A stretch of 64,000 nt of DNA from contig JAFRZM010000016.1 of assembly GCA_017442585.1 (NCBI GenBank), forward strand, positions 1 through 64,000. Reading direction: 5' to 3'. Numbering within the stretch: position 1 is the stretch's first letter; every line of letters starts with the position of its first letter. Source of the DNA: Lachnospiraceae bacterium. Lineage in GTDB: Bacteria; Bacillota; Clostridia; Lachnospirales; Lachnospiraceae. Shown one piece after another: positions 34,051-43,101 of the stretch. Position numbers and translations under genes: made by a program. The notes under the pieces are model-generated. The model was given only the letters and a program-made list of their open reading frames with translations, did no database searches and was not told the origin of the DNA.

Positions 34051-36552
34051 TTACTCTTCTTCGCTTACATGCAATTTATATTTTTCCTTTAAGAAATCTT
34101 TTCTTGATATTGCAAATACTATAACAGCCATAATAAGACCAAGTATAGATGCCAGAATCGATTTCAAAAGCAGCGGATATTTAAATGTAATCTTAGTCGT
34201 TCCGCTATCGACATATAAGAGATTATTTTTCTCTTTTAATTCTCTTTCAGACTCGAATATATCATGATATGCAAACGTCGAATCAACGTCATCCTCAGGC
34301 GAAGTTATCGTAATTCCCTCCTCGGTCGCTTTTACCTCAAGAGGAACTATCCTTCGTTCCGGTACCTCGTCGTTATTAAGCCCAAAGTACTCCGAAAGTA
34401 TCATTCCGACAGTTTCATCTTTTGTGAGCTGATAATGGAAGAAAAGGTTTATTCCGACAACCATTATATTGTCATTGTACTTGGTACCCAAAAATGCAAC
34501 CGTCTTACCGCTGTCCACAAAGGTTCCTATTTCATTATCAAGTCCGTTTATATATACGGTCTTCCAATTTGTATATCCTTGAGGAAAAAGATCCGGGTTG
34601 AAAACATAATCGCCTATCGACAACTCCGGATAACCGTTATTAAACACGATAGACTGACATGATATATCAATGAACGACTGCATACCCGACATTCTGTCCA
34701 CAGGTAGCTTATCCGCAAATATAATTACCTTTACCCCATCATCACTTAACTTACGCACAAGCTCTTCCGCTTCCTGCTTATCATCATAAGTGAAATCAGT
34801 AAGAACTATTGTATCGTACTTTCTTAAATCTTCAAATGTATAGTGATTAAGATTTGGATCAAGCGTTTCTTCTACAGACGGAAAACCCAATGACACATTC
34901 GTATTACCCTGACCGATACCTATAGCTTTATAATCTGTAACGACACCGAAGTTACCGGTAACATCCTTTAAATGATACAAACGCTCACTGTTTCTTGTGT
35001 CTACAAGTTCATATCCGGACTTCTCGGCCGCATCATCCATATCTTTTATTACTTCTTCGTCATTATCATATCTCTTCGCATTAAGTAAAACCGTATCATC
35101 TCCAAGTTCGAGACATCTGTCAAAGAAATAAACAAAATGCTTATCATCAAGCGCCTGGTTTTGCTGAACTATATTTCTATATGTGATTGCCGACTGAATA
35201 CCTTGTCCTAAAGAATATTGAATATTCTTCTCTCCGTATTCATAACCTGCAATAAGGTATGCCTGATCGTAATCGATTATACCAAGACCTTCTTCACTTT
35301 GAAGTCTTTGTACAGTTATTTCTCTCGCTTCACCGATAAGTGTTTTGTCAAGTATATCTTCATAACGCTCTTCTGCGGTTACTCCGTTATTATGAACGGT
35401 AATCATCCTCATTCCCGGAATAGCTTCAATCAAAAGCAATGCACATATCGTTATATATATTGATTTTCTGATTGAATTCCAGAAGAAAAGCCCAATAAGC
35501 GCAAAACAAAGCGCAATTGATATAAATCGTAACATCCAAAGCATCGAACCACCCGGCATCTTGGCCAAAAACGGATAAAATACAGGTGATGTAAGAACTA
35601 CCGTTAAAAGCGCAGTAATAAATGTGCTCTTTTGCCTCTTTCTTGAAAAAATAACACCCAGTATGCAGAAAATAAACATTACTATTCCAAAATATGCAAA
35701 CTGCTGGTGATCTGCCCATCTGTCATATCCGCTTAAGATTCCGTAAAACGGATTTAAGGTCTTATTTAACGACTGGAAGTATGATGCCATAATCTGGGAA
35801 CTGTCTGTCGAAGTAATACCTCCGACCAAAGACGGCAACAGCCATATTCCGCATGTCGCCATAGCCGCTACAACGGCAAAAACGCAGTACATGACATTTT
35901 TGAACTTTATCTTATTAACTATCATGTCCATCAAAAGATAGCAACAGGTAGAAAGAGCCACCATTCCCGCATATCCCATGTGCGTCATGACCATTAATAT
36001 CATATAAATATACATCTTTGGAAGTCCCGTGTACTTCTTTAATGACAGATAATCATACATCGCAGCTATATACGCCGGCAAAAATGTAAGTATCATACAT
36101 CTTACCAAAACGCCTTCGTCATATATCTGGAAAAGGTTATTCGGCAAAATGCCCCACAAGAATCCTATCAATGCACCTACGGCTATTCTGTCATGCTTAT
36201 ATCCTATAAGTAACCAGGTCAAAGCTCCCACGAAATATATAAGTCCCACAAATACAAGATATCCGTTATAAGGATTGCCGCCGCAAAGTGCCTGACACCC
36301 CGCCATTACATACGTACAAAGCGGAGCCCAATATCTCGATATCTGGACTCCGTTATACCAATACGGGTTCCAAAGCGGATACCATATACCGTTATCCTTT
36401 ATTGAATGATAAAGTGCATCACTTCTGTAAACATAGAACATCGTATCTGCACCGTCAGGATACGTTCCGCTTTTAGCCGTAAAATATACAATTATCGCAG
36501 CTACTATACCATAAGCTAATATAATAAGCGCTAATCTAATACTGTTCTTCAT
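34051..36552 (-). CDS. Polytopic PTPS-related membrane protein (GT-C-like), exosortase locus
   Basis: An 833-aa membrane protein. The first helix (about 5-25) is followed by a loop PDGADTMFYVYRSDALYHSI and WYPLWNPYWYNGVQISRYWA, then some ten further helices to about residue 380, an external domain of about 400 residues, a last helix near 800 and a basic tail. The first loop resembles the Asp-containing loop of GT-C enzymes such as oligosaccharyltransferases and the '6-pyruvoyl-tetrahydropterin synthase related' membrane family known beside XrtG. I infer a lipid-linked-sugar transferase acting at the outer membrane face. Last gene of the operon. The family is recognised; the activity is inference. 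Confidence 0.75.
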   Translation of the reverse strand: MKNSIRLALIILAYGIVAAIIVYFTAKSGTYPDGADTMFYVYRSDALYHSIKDNGIWYPLWNPYWYNGVQISRYWAPLCTYVMAGCQALCGGNPYNGYLVFVGLIYFVGALTWLLIGYKHDRIAVGALIGFLWGILPNNLFQIYDEGVLVRCMILTFLPAYIAAMYDYLSLKKYTGLPKMYIYMILMVMTHMGYAGMVALSTCCYLLMDMIVNKIKFKNVMYCVFAVVAAMATCGIWLLPSLVGGITSTDSSQIMASYFQSLNKTLNPFYGILSGYDRWADHQQFAYFGIVMFIFCILGVIFSRKRQKSTFITALLTVVLTSPVFYPFLAKMPGGSMLWMLRFISIALCFALIGLFFWNSIRKSIYITICALLLIEAIPGMRMITVHNNGVTAEERYEDILDKTLIGEAREITVQRLQSEEGLGIIDYDQAYLIAGYEYGEKNIQYSLGQGIQSAITYRNIVQQNQALDDKHFVYFFDRCLELGDDTVLLNAKRYDNDEEVIKDMDDAAEKSGYELVDTRNSERLYHLKDVTGNFGVVTDYKAIGIGQGNTNVSLGFPSVEETLDPNLNHYTFEDLRKYDTIVLTDFTYDDKQEAEELVRKLSDDGVKVIIFADKLPVDRMSGMQSFIDISCQSIVFNNGYPELSIGDYVFNPDLFPQGYTNWKTVYINGLDNEIGTFVDSGKTVAFLGTKYNDNIMVVGINLFFHYQLTKDETVGMILSEYFGLNNDEVPERRIVPLEVKATEEGITITSPEDDVDSTFAYHDIFESERELKEKNNLLYVDSGTTKITFKYPLLLKSILASILGLIMAVIVFAISRKDFLKEKYKLHVSEEE

Positions 36553-36581
36553 CTAATAGCTCCAAACTACCGCATCTATAA

Positions 36582-37046
36582 TTAATGCTTTGTCGCATTA
36601 TCAAGCATTTTACCCAACATATCATCTACAGAATCCTTAGTCATCGCTTCAATACTGTCGGAAAACTCAGCGTCATGCTCGTATGTGATAATATAGGTTC
36701 TTGTCGGCGTCTCACTACCTTCTATCTGAGTAAGTTCACCACCTTCTTTACGAAGAAGTATCCTTATCTCCTGACCGAAATATTCCACAAGATTCTCCAA
36801 TGTAGGCATTATCGTATTAAACGGCGGAATATTGTTCATTGTCTGATTCTGATACTGCTGGAAGAACCTTTCAATACTTCTCTCAAATATATTGAATTCG
36901 ACAAATTCTTTCTTCAGAATAAGGACTTCAATAATGATCTCCCACGTATGCGGATGAACATCACCCTGTCTGCCGTTTATTATTATATAATGGCTCGCGT
37001 TTAAATAGAATTTAAAGCGATATTTGTGAAACATTCTGGCATCCAT
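36582..37046 (-). CDS. 6-pyruvoyl-tetrahydropterin synthase-like protein, XrtG-associated, catalytic Cys missing
   Basis: A 154-aa protein of the QueD/PTPS T-fold type. The zinc triad is present: H19 in LNASHYI and H31/H33 in GDVHPHTWEI, followed by the beta strand IIIEVLILKK. In QueD and PTPS a catalytic cysteine lies between the first His and the HxH pair; here that stretch (YIIINGRQGDV) has none. It should bind zinc but not carry out the normal pterin chemistry. Related proteins occur beside Gram-positive exosortases. Its gene starts four bases after the upstream stop. The actual role is unknown. Confidence 0.8.
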   Translation of the reverse strand: MDARMFHKYRFKFYLNASHYIIINGRQGDVHPHTWEIIIEVLILKKEFVEFNIFERSIERFFQQYQNQTMNNIPPFNTIMPTLENLVEYFGQEIRILLRKEGGELTQIEGSETPTRTYIITYEHDAEFSDSIEAMTKDSVDDMLGKMLDNATKH

Positions 37047-37049
37047 TAT

Positions 37050-38111
37050 CTACATTAACTCCTTAATTATTTCAAGTAAATCTTTATCCGGTTTAACTTC
37101 CAAGCGAAGTTCATTATCAAGTCTTGTCTTCTCCGACAAACTTAAAAGCTCATGTATCGCATCAGATTCAAGCGGTGTCGATACAAATATCAAAAGCACT
37201 CTTTGTTCATCCACCTGGAATCTGAACACACTCTTATCGAGTACAAGCTGTGACTTAACAAGATAATCATCACGCTCTGCTATTGAATCAAACGATAATA
37301 CCGCAACATAAAGCGGATATACATCCGTATCTTTCATCTTACTTATAAGAATAGGTAACGCGCTTATCTGGAACGAAACCTTTCTTGTATCGTAAAGATT
37401 GTCTTTATTGATCTGATGATTGAGTCTCTCTATAATCTCACGTAAAGATTTATTCTCTTCCCTTATTTCCACTATCTTCTTGTAGTACATTTCTATCTTT
37501 CTCGATAATGCGGAAATAAAGAGAATGAACACTATCAAAAGTAAAACTGCAAGAATCGCTACCGTAACTCTCGCTCTAAGATATGCATTATGATCCAATA
37601 TAACATCTTCACTGGTTAAAAGACATATTCTGTACGTCTTATCGCTGTAACTGAATTCAACACCCGATGCTATATATCTTTTTTCATCAATCTTGATTCT
37701 CATGTGGCTTACTTTATTGATTTCAAGCGTATCAATAAAAGCCATAGCTGAGTCGGTTGCATAATAAGACTTTGTGGTAAAACCTTTATACCTGTTTGTC
37801 TCATTAATATCCTTAACGAAAATAAGTGCTTCCATCTTTGATAACGTCCAATATTTATTGGATGATGCATCAAGAGTACCGATTATGTTTTCAACTATCT
37901 TCGTATCCTGATCAGGCTCCAAAAGATTAATCTGGTTTAAAACGACCTGAACATAACCGTCCTGCTGGATAGCATAAATATCAAGAATACCTTCCTCATA
38001 TCTAATAACCTGTCTCCAGGCCAAAGCGCCCAGAATTCCTGCTATAATAATTGCCGCAAGCGATATGAGCCAGGCACTTATATGTTTTTTTTCAGATTTC
38101 TCATTCCCCAT
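37050..38111 (-). CDS. Two-helix membrane protein with external sensor-like domain and cytoplasmic coiled coil
   Basis: A 353-aa protein. One transmembrane helix lies near residues 13-33, an external region of about 145 residues follows, then a second helix near 181-205, a coiled coil (about 207-245, IVEIREENKSLREIIERLNH) and a cytoplasmic domain of about 105 residues. The layout is that of a Cache-type sensor. The last domain has the strand pattern of a nucleotide-cyclase fold (LYVAVLSFDS, FRFQVDEQRVLLIF) but no GGDEF or other catalytic signature. I do not recognise the family. Placed between the processive GT2 and the PTPS-like gene, it may control or scaffold the polymer machinery. Confidence 0.65.
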   Translation of the reverse strand: MGNEKSEKKHISAWLISLAAIIIAGILGALAWRQVIRYEEGILDIYAIQQDGYVQVVLNQINLLEPDQDTKIVENIIGTLDASSNKYWTLSKMEALIFVKDINETNRYKGFTTKSYYATDSAMAFIDTLEINKVSHMRIKIDEKRYIASGVEFSYSDKTYRICLLTSEDVILDHNAYLRARVTVAILAVLLLIVFILFISALSRKIEMYYKKIVEIREENKSLREIIERLNHQINKDNLYDTRKVSFQISALPILISKMKDTDVYPLYVAVLSFDSIAERDDYLVKSQLVLDKSVFRFQVDEQRVLLIFVSTPLESDAIHELLSLSEKTRLDNELRLEVKPDKDLLEIIKELM

Positions 38112-38122
38112 TTAATCCACCA

Positions 38123-39622
38123 CTAAATATAAGTATGTACAGTTGCGATAATTATCATCACCGCAATAGAAAACAATGAAGCAAGCGTAATAAGTGTGAC
38201 AGAAATCACAAGATTCCTGGCACCAAGCTTATCAAATGTAAATACAACATCATCAATGCTTTCGTCATCAAATATATCTTTAAGGTTTTGTATAAAACGC
38301 CTTATTCCCTTTGTATCGTCCCTTACGATATCACGTACGGTTTTTTTCTCGTCCGTAAGTGTTTTTGTCTTCCAGGCACTTGTGGTATTAATACTGTTAA
38401 TAATACCCGCAAATCTGAAAAAGAAATTCAAAAGATTAAATAATGGCAAAAACGGAACCAGATACCACTGACTCAGGTATTGCTTTCGCATCTTCGGAAA
38501 ATCTTTCAAAAAACCTGCCGCTGCAATAAAATAAAGCACTGAGCATAATGTATATAAGCCCATCATAAATAAACTTGCAACAACAATCGTCTTTCCCGAA
38601 TAACCGGTAAACAAAAGACAAATCAATGCCAAATACCAGACAATTCTCGGAAAAGAAAAAGTATGATCGTAAAGAAGCGTTCTTACACTTATGTCAGATA
38701 ATAGATGCCCCATTCCAAGCTTCTTTTCGGCAAACATCTTTGATACTTCCAAAGAACCTCTCTGCCAACGCTGACGTTGAGTATAAAGTTTATCTATACC
38801 TTCTATCGGATCTGTGATATATATAGATTTCTCACTTAATTTGATCTTTTCTTTTCTGTCATATCGCATCTGCATAGTAAGCTGCGTATCTTCAGCAATC
38901 GTATCCGTATTATAAAGATGCGACTTAAGTATTGCAGACTTTCTGAATGCGGAGAAAGCACCTGACAAAGTATATATCGCATTAATCTCCGATGCGTAAT
39001 TTCTTCCTGCCAAAAAGGCCTGTCCGTACTCCAAAAACTCCATTCTTCTTACAAGTCTTAGGAATCTGTCCTTTGTCTCAGGGATATTATCATATTTTAT
39101 CATGATAACACCCGTCATACAGTTGACATCAGGGTTCTCCTCAAATCTGTCAATCATATGCGTCAGTGCGGTTTTTTCAAGCTGACCGTCAGAGTCAATA
39201 TTTATAATATACTTACCGTCACTGTTATAAAGCGCAAGGTTTAACGCACGGGATTTACCCTGTTCGGAGTCAAGCCATGTCATACGAAGATCGGAATACT
39301 CTTTTTGGCACTTTCTGTATACCGATATACTGTCATCCTGTCCCTTATTATTTACAAAATAAATTCTGATAAGGTTATTCGGATAATCACAGTCATTAAT
39401 CGACTTTATACACTCTTCCAACGATTCCTGTGAATTGTAGACAGGAACGATTAAAGTAATCTCCGGATATTTAATTGGCGCCTTTGTCTTATTAGTGTAA
39501 ATACGTCTTTTAATAAGCACCAGCATACTTCCGAATGCCGGAATTATCTCGAGTAAAATCGGGATAACTATCCATGCCGCCCAAAAGAGTATCGAACTAA
39601 TCAGTCTTGTCTTTATGTCCAT
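38123..39622 (-). CDS. Processive family 2 glycosyltransferase, exosortase-associated
   Basis: A 499-aa membrane glycosyltransferase. It has an N-terminal helix (about 8-38), then a GT2 domain with IVPVYNSQESLEE, the DxD motif NIDSDGQ (143-145), the ED acid pair in TIAEDTQLT (244-245) and the processive motif QRQRW (282-286), followed by about four C-terminal helices. This is the BcsA/hyaluronan-synthase layout, so it probably polymerises and exports a polysaccharide. It overlaps the XrtG gene by 26 bases and has AGGTAAG as its ribosome binding site. A GT2 of this kind is a known companion of Gram-positive exosortases. The sugar is unknown. Confidence 0.9.
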   Translation of the reverse strand: MDIKTRLISSILFWAAWIVIPILLEIIPAFGSMLVLIKRRIYTNKTKAPIKYPEITLIVPVYNSQESLEECIKSINDCDYPNNLIRIYFVNNKGQDDSISVYRKCQKEYSDLRMTWLDSEQGKSRALNLALYNSDGKYIINIDSDGQLEKTALTHMIDRFEENPDVNCMTGVIMIKYDNIPETKDRFLRLVRRMEFLEYGQAFLAGRNYASEINAIYTLSGAFSAFRKSAILKSHLYNTDTIAEDTQLTMQMRYDRKEKIKLSEKSIYITDPIEGIDKLYTQRQRWQRGSLEVSKMFAEKKLGMGHLLSDISVRTLLYDHTFSFPRIVWYLALICLLFTGYSGKTIVVASLFMMGLYTLCSVLYFIAAAGFLKDFPKMRKQYLSQWYLVPFLPLFNLLNFFFRFAGIINSINTTSAWKTKTLTDEKKTVRDIVRDDTKGIRRFIQNLKDIFDDESIDDVVFTFDKLGARNLVISVTLITLASLFSIAVMIIIATVHTYI

Positions 39623-40202
39623 ATGAAAACTTACCTAATTTAAGTCGTAGAATCTGTGACTTAGTAAATACATAAAAATACAAAAGAATAGACAATACAT
39701 AGAACACTATTCTTCCAACAATTGTATGTGCCATAAAATAATACTCAGGTCCGTTGTAATGGATAACGGCACATATAACTATAATTCTTATTACATTGGC
39801 AATTATTATATAAAGTATTCCAAGTATGCTATATATAAATCTTTCAACCATATCGTAAACTCTGTAATACAATAGAAGTGACAGATATGCAAGAATCTCT
39901 ATGATTCCCGAACACTCAAAATCGATCTGTAATGTGATTGCTCCATATGCAGAGTCAACAAATATGATTCCGTATTTAAAATATGCCGAGAACAGTCCCG
40001 TCATCTCCCCGACAAGTCCGGAAAGTGCTGCAACAGAACGTGCAAGTGGCATTGTAAGTACAGGTCTTAAGTAAAACATAAGGAAAAGAAACGTTCCCAT
40101 GCTTCCTACAATATAAAACCAGAACTGCAGCTTACCTCTTTTAAAAACTGAAAGTACATATATTAGTATAGCTAAGTATACTACTCCGACAACATATTTC
40201 AT
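39597..40202 (-). CDS. xrtG: Exosortase family protein XrtG
   Basis: A 201-aa membrane protein with about six to seven helices. The exosortase triad is visible in order and spacing: Cys97 in DFECSGIIEI, Arg139 in ANVIRIIVIC, and His159 in FMAHTIVGRIVFY. Exosortases are membrane cysteine transpeptidases that process proteins with a C-terminal signal, helix and basic tail. The Gram-positive form XrtG occurs with the GT2, PTPS-like and PTPS-related proteins, all of which are present here. Its start overlaps the stop of the probable substrate gene by one base (TAATG), so the two are translationally coupled. Confidence 0.88.
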   Translation of the reverse strand: MKYVVGVVYLAILIYVLSVFKRGKLQFWFYIVGSMGTFLFLMFYLRPVLTMPLARSVAALSGLVGEMTGLFSAYFKYGIIFVDSAYGAITLQIDFECSGIIEILAYLSLLLYYRVYDMVERFIYSILGILYIIIANVIRIIVICAVIHYNGPEYYFMAHTIVGRIVFYVLSILLYFYVFTKSQILRLKLGKFSYGHKDKTD

Positions 40203-42016
40203 TAAATCGCGCTAGCCTTTTTATTCTTCATGAATCTGATAAACCATGTTGCACCGACAATTGAAATACAAATCAAAATACCGATAAACGGTGCAGTTGA
40301 TGTTCCCGCAACCTTAACCCACTGATATCCGATATAAGGAAACTGCAACTCTATTGATTTAAGTTCGTTCGTACCAAGTCCAAGCGATGAAGCAAGTGCA
40401 GCCATATCAATATAGAATTCTTCATCCATATTATATCTGACACCGTTTCCGTAGTAGCTTGTTCTTCTTTCATCCCTGCAATACAGTCTTCCGACAACAT
40501 TGCCTGATGCATCCTTTAAATCAAATGTACCTGAGCATGCGCCCTGCACATTGTAATTCGTATTGTAATGATATTCCGAATAAAGCGATATCGTCTGTGA
40601 GTCGTTTATTCTCACCTTTATTTCATAGAATAATCTGGTTGAACTTCTGTCCGTTCTCGAATTGATATGACCATAAAGCTTATCCCCGTTTAAATATACA
40701 GAAGCAGTCGAATATCCCTTATGGTTATAATCAAAATATTCATAATACGGATATGTATAAGGGTTATCCGTACCACAATAATCTCCGTTATTTAACTTTG
40801 CATCACAGTAATAAATATACTGATACGGAAGATTTCCCCAATCAGAAATATCACCGTCAATAACTATATCGCTTTCATCATTTGTCGGATCATCCTCGAC
40901 CTTTCCTATATTTCCTACAGGAAGTGTAAGATCACCTGTAATATCCGAACCAAATACAATTGTTGAAGCATTCTTTGTAAGATTCTTTAAAGGAACCGAT
41001 ATTTCGTACTGATAATCGCCGCCAAAAAACCAATCGTCATAGTCAGCAGCGATTTCTGCGCCACCGGCACCGTTTACAGTGACATTTGTACCATAATACG
41101 CTTTTGAACCGGTCTTTGTGATTGAGAAAGTTAATTCTTCACCCGTATCCGTTCTTACATAATACTTAGTATTGTTACGCTGTGAGATTCCAAGTTTTTG
41201 GATACTTCCCTTCGAAATAAAACTACCATATATTCGAATATAAATATATGCAGTATCGCCATCCCAGACGATTGCACTTATTATGGTTGCATCATTACCG
41301 TTTACAAGGAAATCCATGATGGAATTGTCCAATCTATACTTTGTAACTGCATTCCAGTCATTAAAATCTCCGTCTATTTCGATCCCGTTATATGTATCAC
41401 CAAGATCCGTATAATCAGGCTCCGGTTTTGAAGCTGTCACGATTTCGTAGTTTTCCGGCTTCTTTGGTGAATATGTAGACATTGCGATATAGTCTGTAGC
41501 ATCCTTTATATTAAAACTATAAGTGATAGCTTTGGCCTCGCCTGTCACATCCTCATATATAACATAACCGTAATCTTGTGTTGCAAGGATAAAATCGTCG
41601 CTTTCAAAAAATGAATACGGTACAAAAAGCTCTGCGTAACGTACATCATCTTTGATACGGACAGCATATTTTCCACCCTTAATTTCGGTATTATTTATGT
41701 TAAAAAGTTTGCTTTCACTGTTCTTAAATATAATGGCATTATACGTACCGTCAGTATACTTTACGAAGAAATTGAATGTATCAATCTCTGTCGAACTTAC
41801 GGCATATATATAATATCCGTTGGCATCTTTTAATACTCCGTATGCAGGGATGCTCTTGCCCGCTTCCACAATCTCCGCTTTGTTCCAGTCTATATGGAAC
41901 GTTCCCTTGTCCGTCTCGTTAGTCTTTGCGTAAGAAAATGCAGGCAGTATCAGCGATACTGCCATTAAAACTGCGGCACTCATCGCTAAAATTCTCTTGA
42001 TTACCTTCTTTTCCAT
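40202..42016 (-). CDS. Secreted surface protein with Firmicu-CTERM-like sorting tail, probable XrtG substrate
   Basis: A 604-aa protein. Signal peptide 1-30 (cleavage after FSYA). The ectodomain has two copies of the EIDGDFNDW / VIDGDISDW motif (214-221, 387-393), each starting a beta-rich segment like CBM9-type carbohydrate-binding domains; tyrosine and asparagine are abundant. The tail has VKVAGTSTAP (567-576), a hydrophobic helix to about 595 and the basic end MKNKKASAI, the three-part layout of exosortase sorting signals. The ATG at 42016, after AAAGGA, gives the signal peptide; a longer frame to 42181 would overlap the GtrA gene. Its position next to xrtG makes it the likely cognate substrate. 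Confidence 0.88.
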   Translation of the reverse strand: MEKKVIKRILAMSAAVLMAVSLILPAFSYAKTNETDKGTFHIDWNKAEIVEAGKSIPAYGVLKDANGYYIYAVSSTEIDTFNFFVKYTDGTYNAIIFKNSESKLFNINNTEIKGGKYAVRIKDDVRYAELFVPYSFFESDDFILATQDYGYVIYEDVTGEAKAITYSFNIKDATDYIAMSTYSPKKPENYEIVTASKPEPDYTDLGDTYNGIEIDGDFNDWNAVTKYRLDNSIMDFLVNGNDATIISAIVWDGDTAYIYIRIYGSFISKGSIQKLGISQRNNTKYYVRTDTGEELTFSITKTGSKAYYGTNVTVNGAGGAEIAADYDDWFFGGDYQYEISVPLKNLTKNASTIVFGSDITGDLTLPVGNIGKVEDDPTNDESDIVIDGDISDWGNLPYQYIYYCDAKLNNGDYCGTDNPYTYPYYEYFDYNHKGYSTASVYLNGDKLYGHINSRTDRSSTRLFYEIKVRINDSQTISLYSEYHYNTNYNVQGACSGTFDLKDASGNVVGRLYCRDERRTSYYGNGVRYNMDEEFYIDMAALASSLGLGTNELKSIELQFPYIGYQWVKVAGTSTAPFIGILICISIVGATWFIRFMKNKKASAI

Positions 42017-42036
42017 AGCATAATTCCTTTCTCTAA

Positions 42037-43089
42037 TCAAAATATAAACCTTCGCTGTATCTGAAAGCTTGCAAAAAACAAACAGACGTCCACCAAAATC
42101 TTCCACAGCGTTTCTACACCGCCAAACGAGGTCTTTAAAATCAAAACCAAGCCGGCTGACAATGACAACTGCAGTATACAAAGAATTGCATATTTAACTG
42201 CGCTGTTGCTCTTTTCATTTTTAGTCTTAAACACAACTTTCTTATTTAGCATGTAATTGGTAAATGCAGATATTACACGTGCAAGAAATGTTGCCGTCGG
42301 TATCGATATCCGTATATCCATACCGGACATCTTTAATAATATATTAAATACGGTAAATAACGCTATATCAACGATACACCCTATAAGTGACGACATGCAA
42401 AACTTAAGGAATATCATGAATATCCTGACAGAATCAATCAAAGGTCTATAATTAGACTTCCTGTTCTGTTCGAAATATACCGTCTCAATATCATACTGAG
42501 TAATATTTATCTTCTCGATTCTTGTCTCGAGAAGCATATTGGTTTCATAATCAAATCGTTCACCCGGAATATCAAGAAGATGCATCATAAATTCTCTCGG
42601 TATTCCGCGAAGGCCTGTCTGGGTATCCTTAACATTTACCCCGCACAAAAAGCGCATCGAAAGTCTTGTGAACTTATTACCCGCAACGCTCTTACCCGGA
42701 ACATTGCTTTTATCAAAATCTCTGCAACCCAAAATGAGATCATTCGGATTCTTATCTAATATATCGGCGCATTTCACAATATCTTGAGCAAGATGTTGTC
42801 CGTCCGCATCAGCCGTAATAACACCGATGCAATCGGGAAATCTTACTAAGACGTCATTAAAACCATTCTTTAATGCACGACCCTTACCCAGATTTCTTGC
42901 ATGATGTATAACTATCGCGCCTTTATCTTCTGCCGCTTTAAATATTGTATTTTTAACTTCTTCCCTTGATCCGTCATCAACCAAAACTATAGGGCCTGTA
43001 AACCCTTCATTCTTAACATTGTCGATGACGTCCAAAAGTTTATCTTCCGGATTAAGTGCCGGAATTAATAATACAATTCTTTCATTCAT
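42037..43089 (-). CDS. GT2–GtrA fusion (polyprenyl-phosphate glycosyltransferase with GtrA domain)
   Basis: A 350-aa protein. Residues 1-220 are a dolichol-phosphate-mannose-synthase-like GT2 (VLVDDGS at 35-41, TADADGQ at 92-98, LGCRDF, DTQTGLRGIP). Residues about 229-350 are a GtrA-like four-helix membrane domain (SSLIGCIVDIALFTVFNILL, SAFTNYMLNKKVVF). It should transfer a sugar to polyprenyl phosphate and flip or present it across the membrane. Here it could supply lipid-linked sugar to the GT-C-like protein at the end of the operon. It lies 20 bases upstream of the surface protein gene. Confidence 0.9.
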   Translation of the reverse strand: MNERIVLLIPALNPEDKLLDVIDNVKNEGFTGPIVLVDDGSREEVKNTIFKAAEDKGAIVIHHARNLGKGRALKNGFNDVLVRFPDCIGVITADADGQHLAQDIVKCADILDKNPNDLILGCRDFDKSNVPGKSVAGNKFTRLSMRFLCGVNVKDTQTGLRGIPREFMMHLLDIPGERFDYETNMLLETRIEKINITQYDIETVYFEQNRKSNYRPLIDSVRIFMIFLKFCMSSLIGCIVDIALFTVFNILLKMSGMDIRISIPTATFLARVISAFTNYMLNKKVVFKTKNEKSNSAVKYAILCILQLSLSAGLVLILKTSFGGVETLWKILVDVCLFFASFQIQRRFIF

Positions 43090-43101
43090 TACACATCCAC
43101 C

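Noticed and set aside
36582..37046. QueD (queuosine pathway) partner for tgt
   Set aside because: The catalytic cysteine is missing and the gene belongs to the exosortase operon; no other queuosine genes are present.
42017..42181. 55-residue extension of the surface protein
   Set aside because: It would overlap the GT2–GtrA gene end and bury the signal peptide; the ATG at 42016 has AAAGGA and begins a proper signal peptide.
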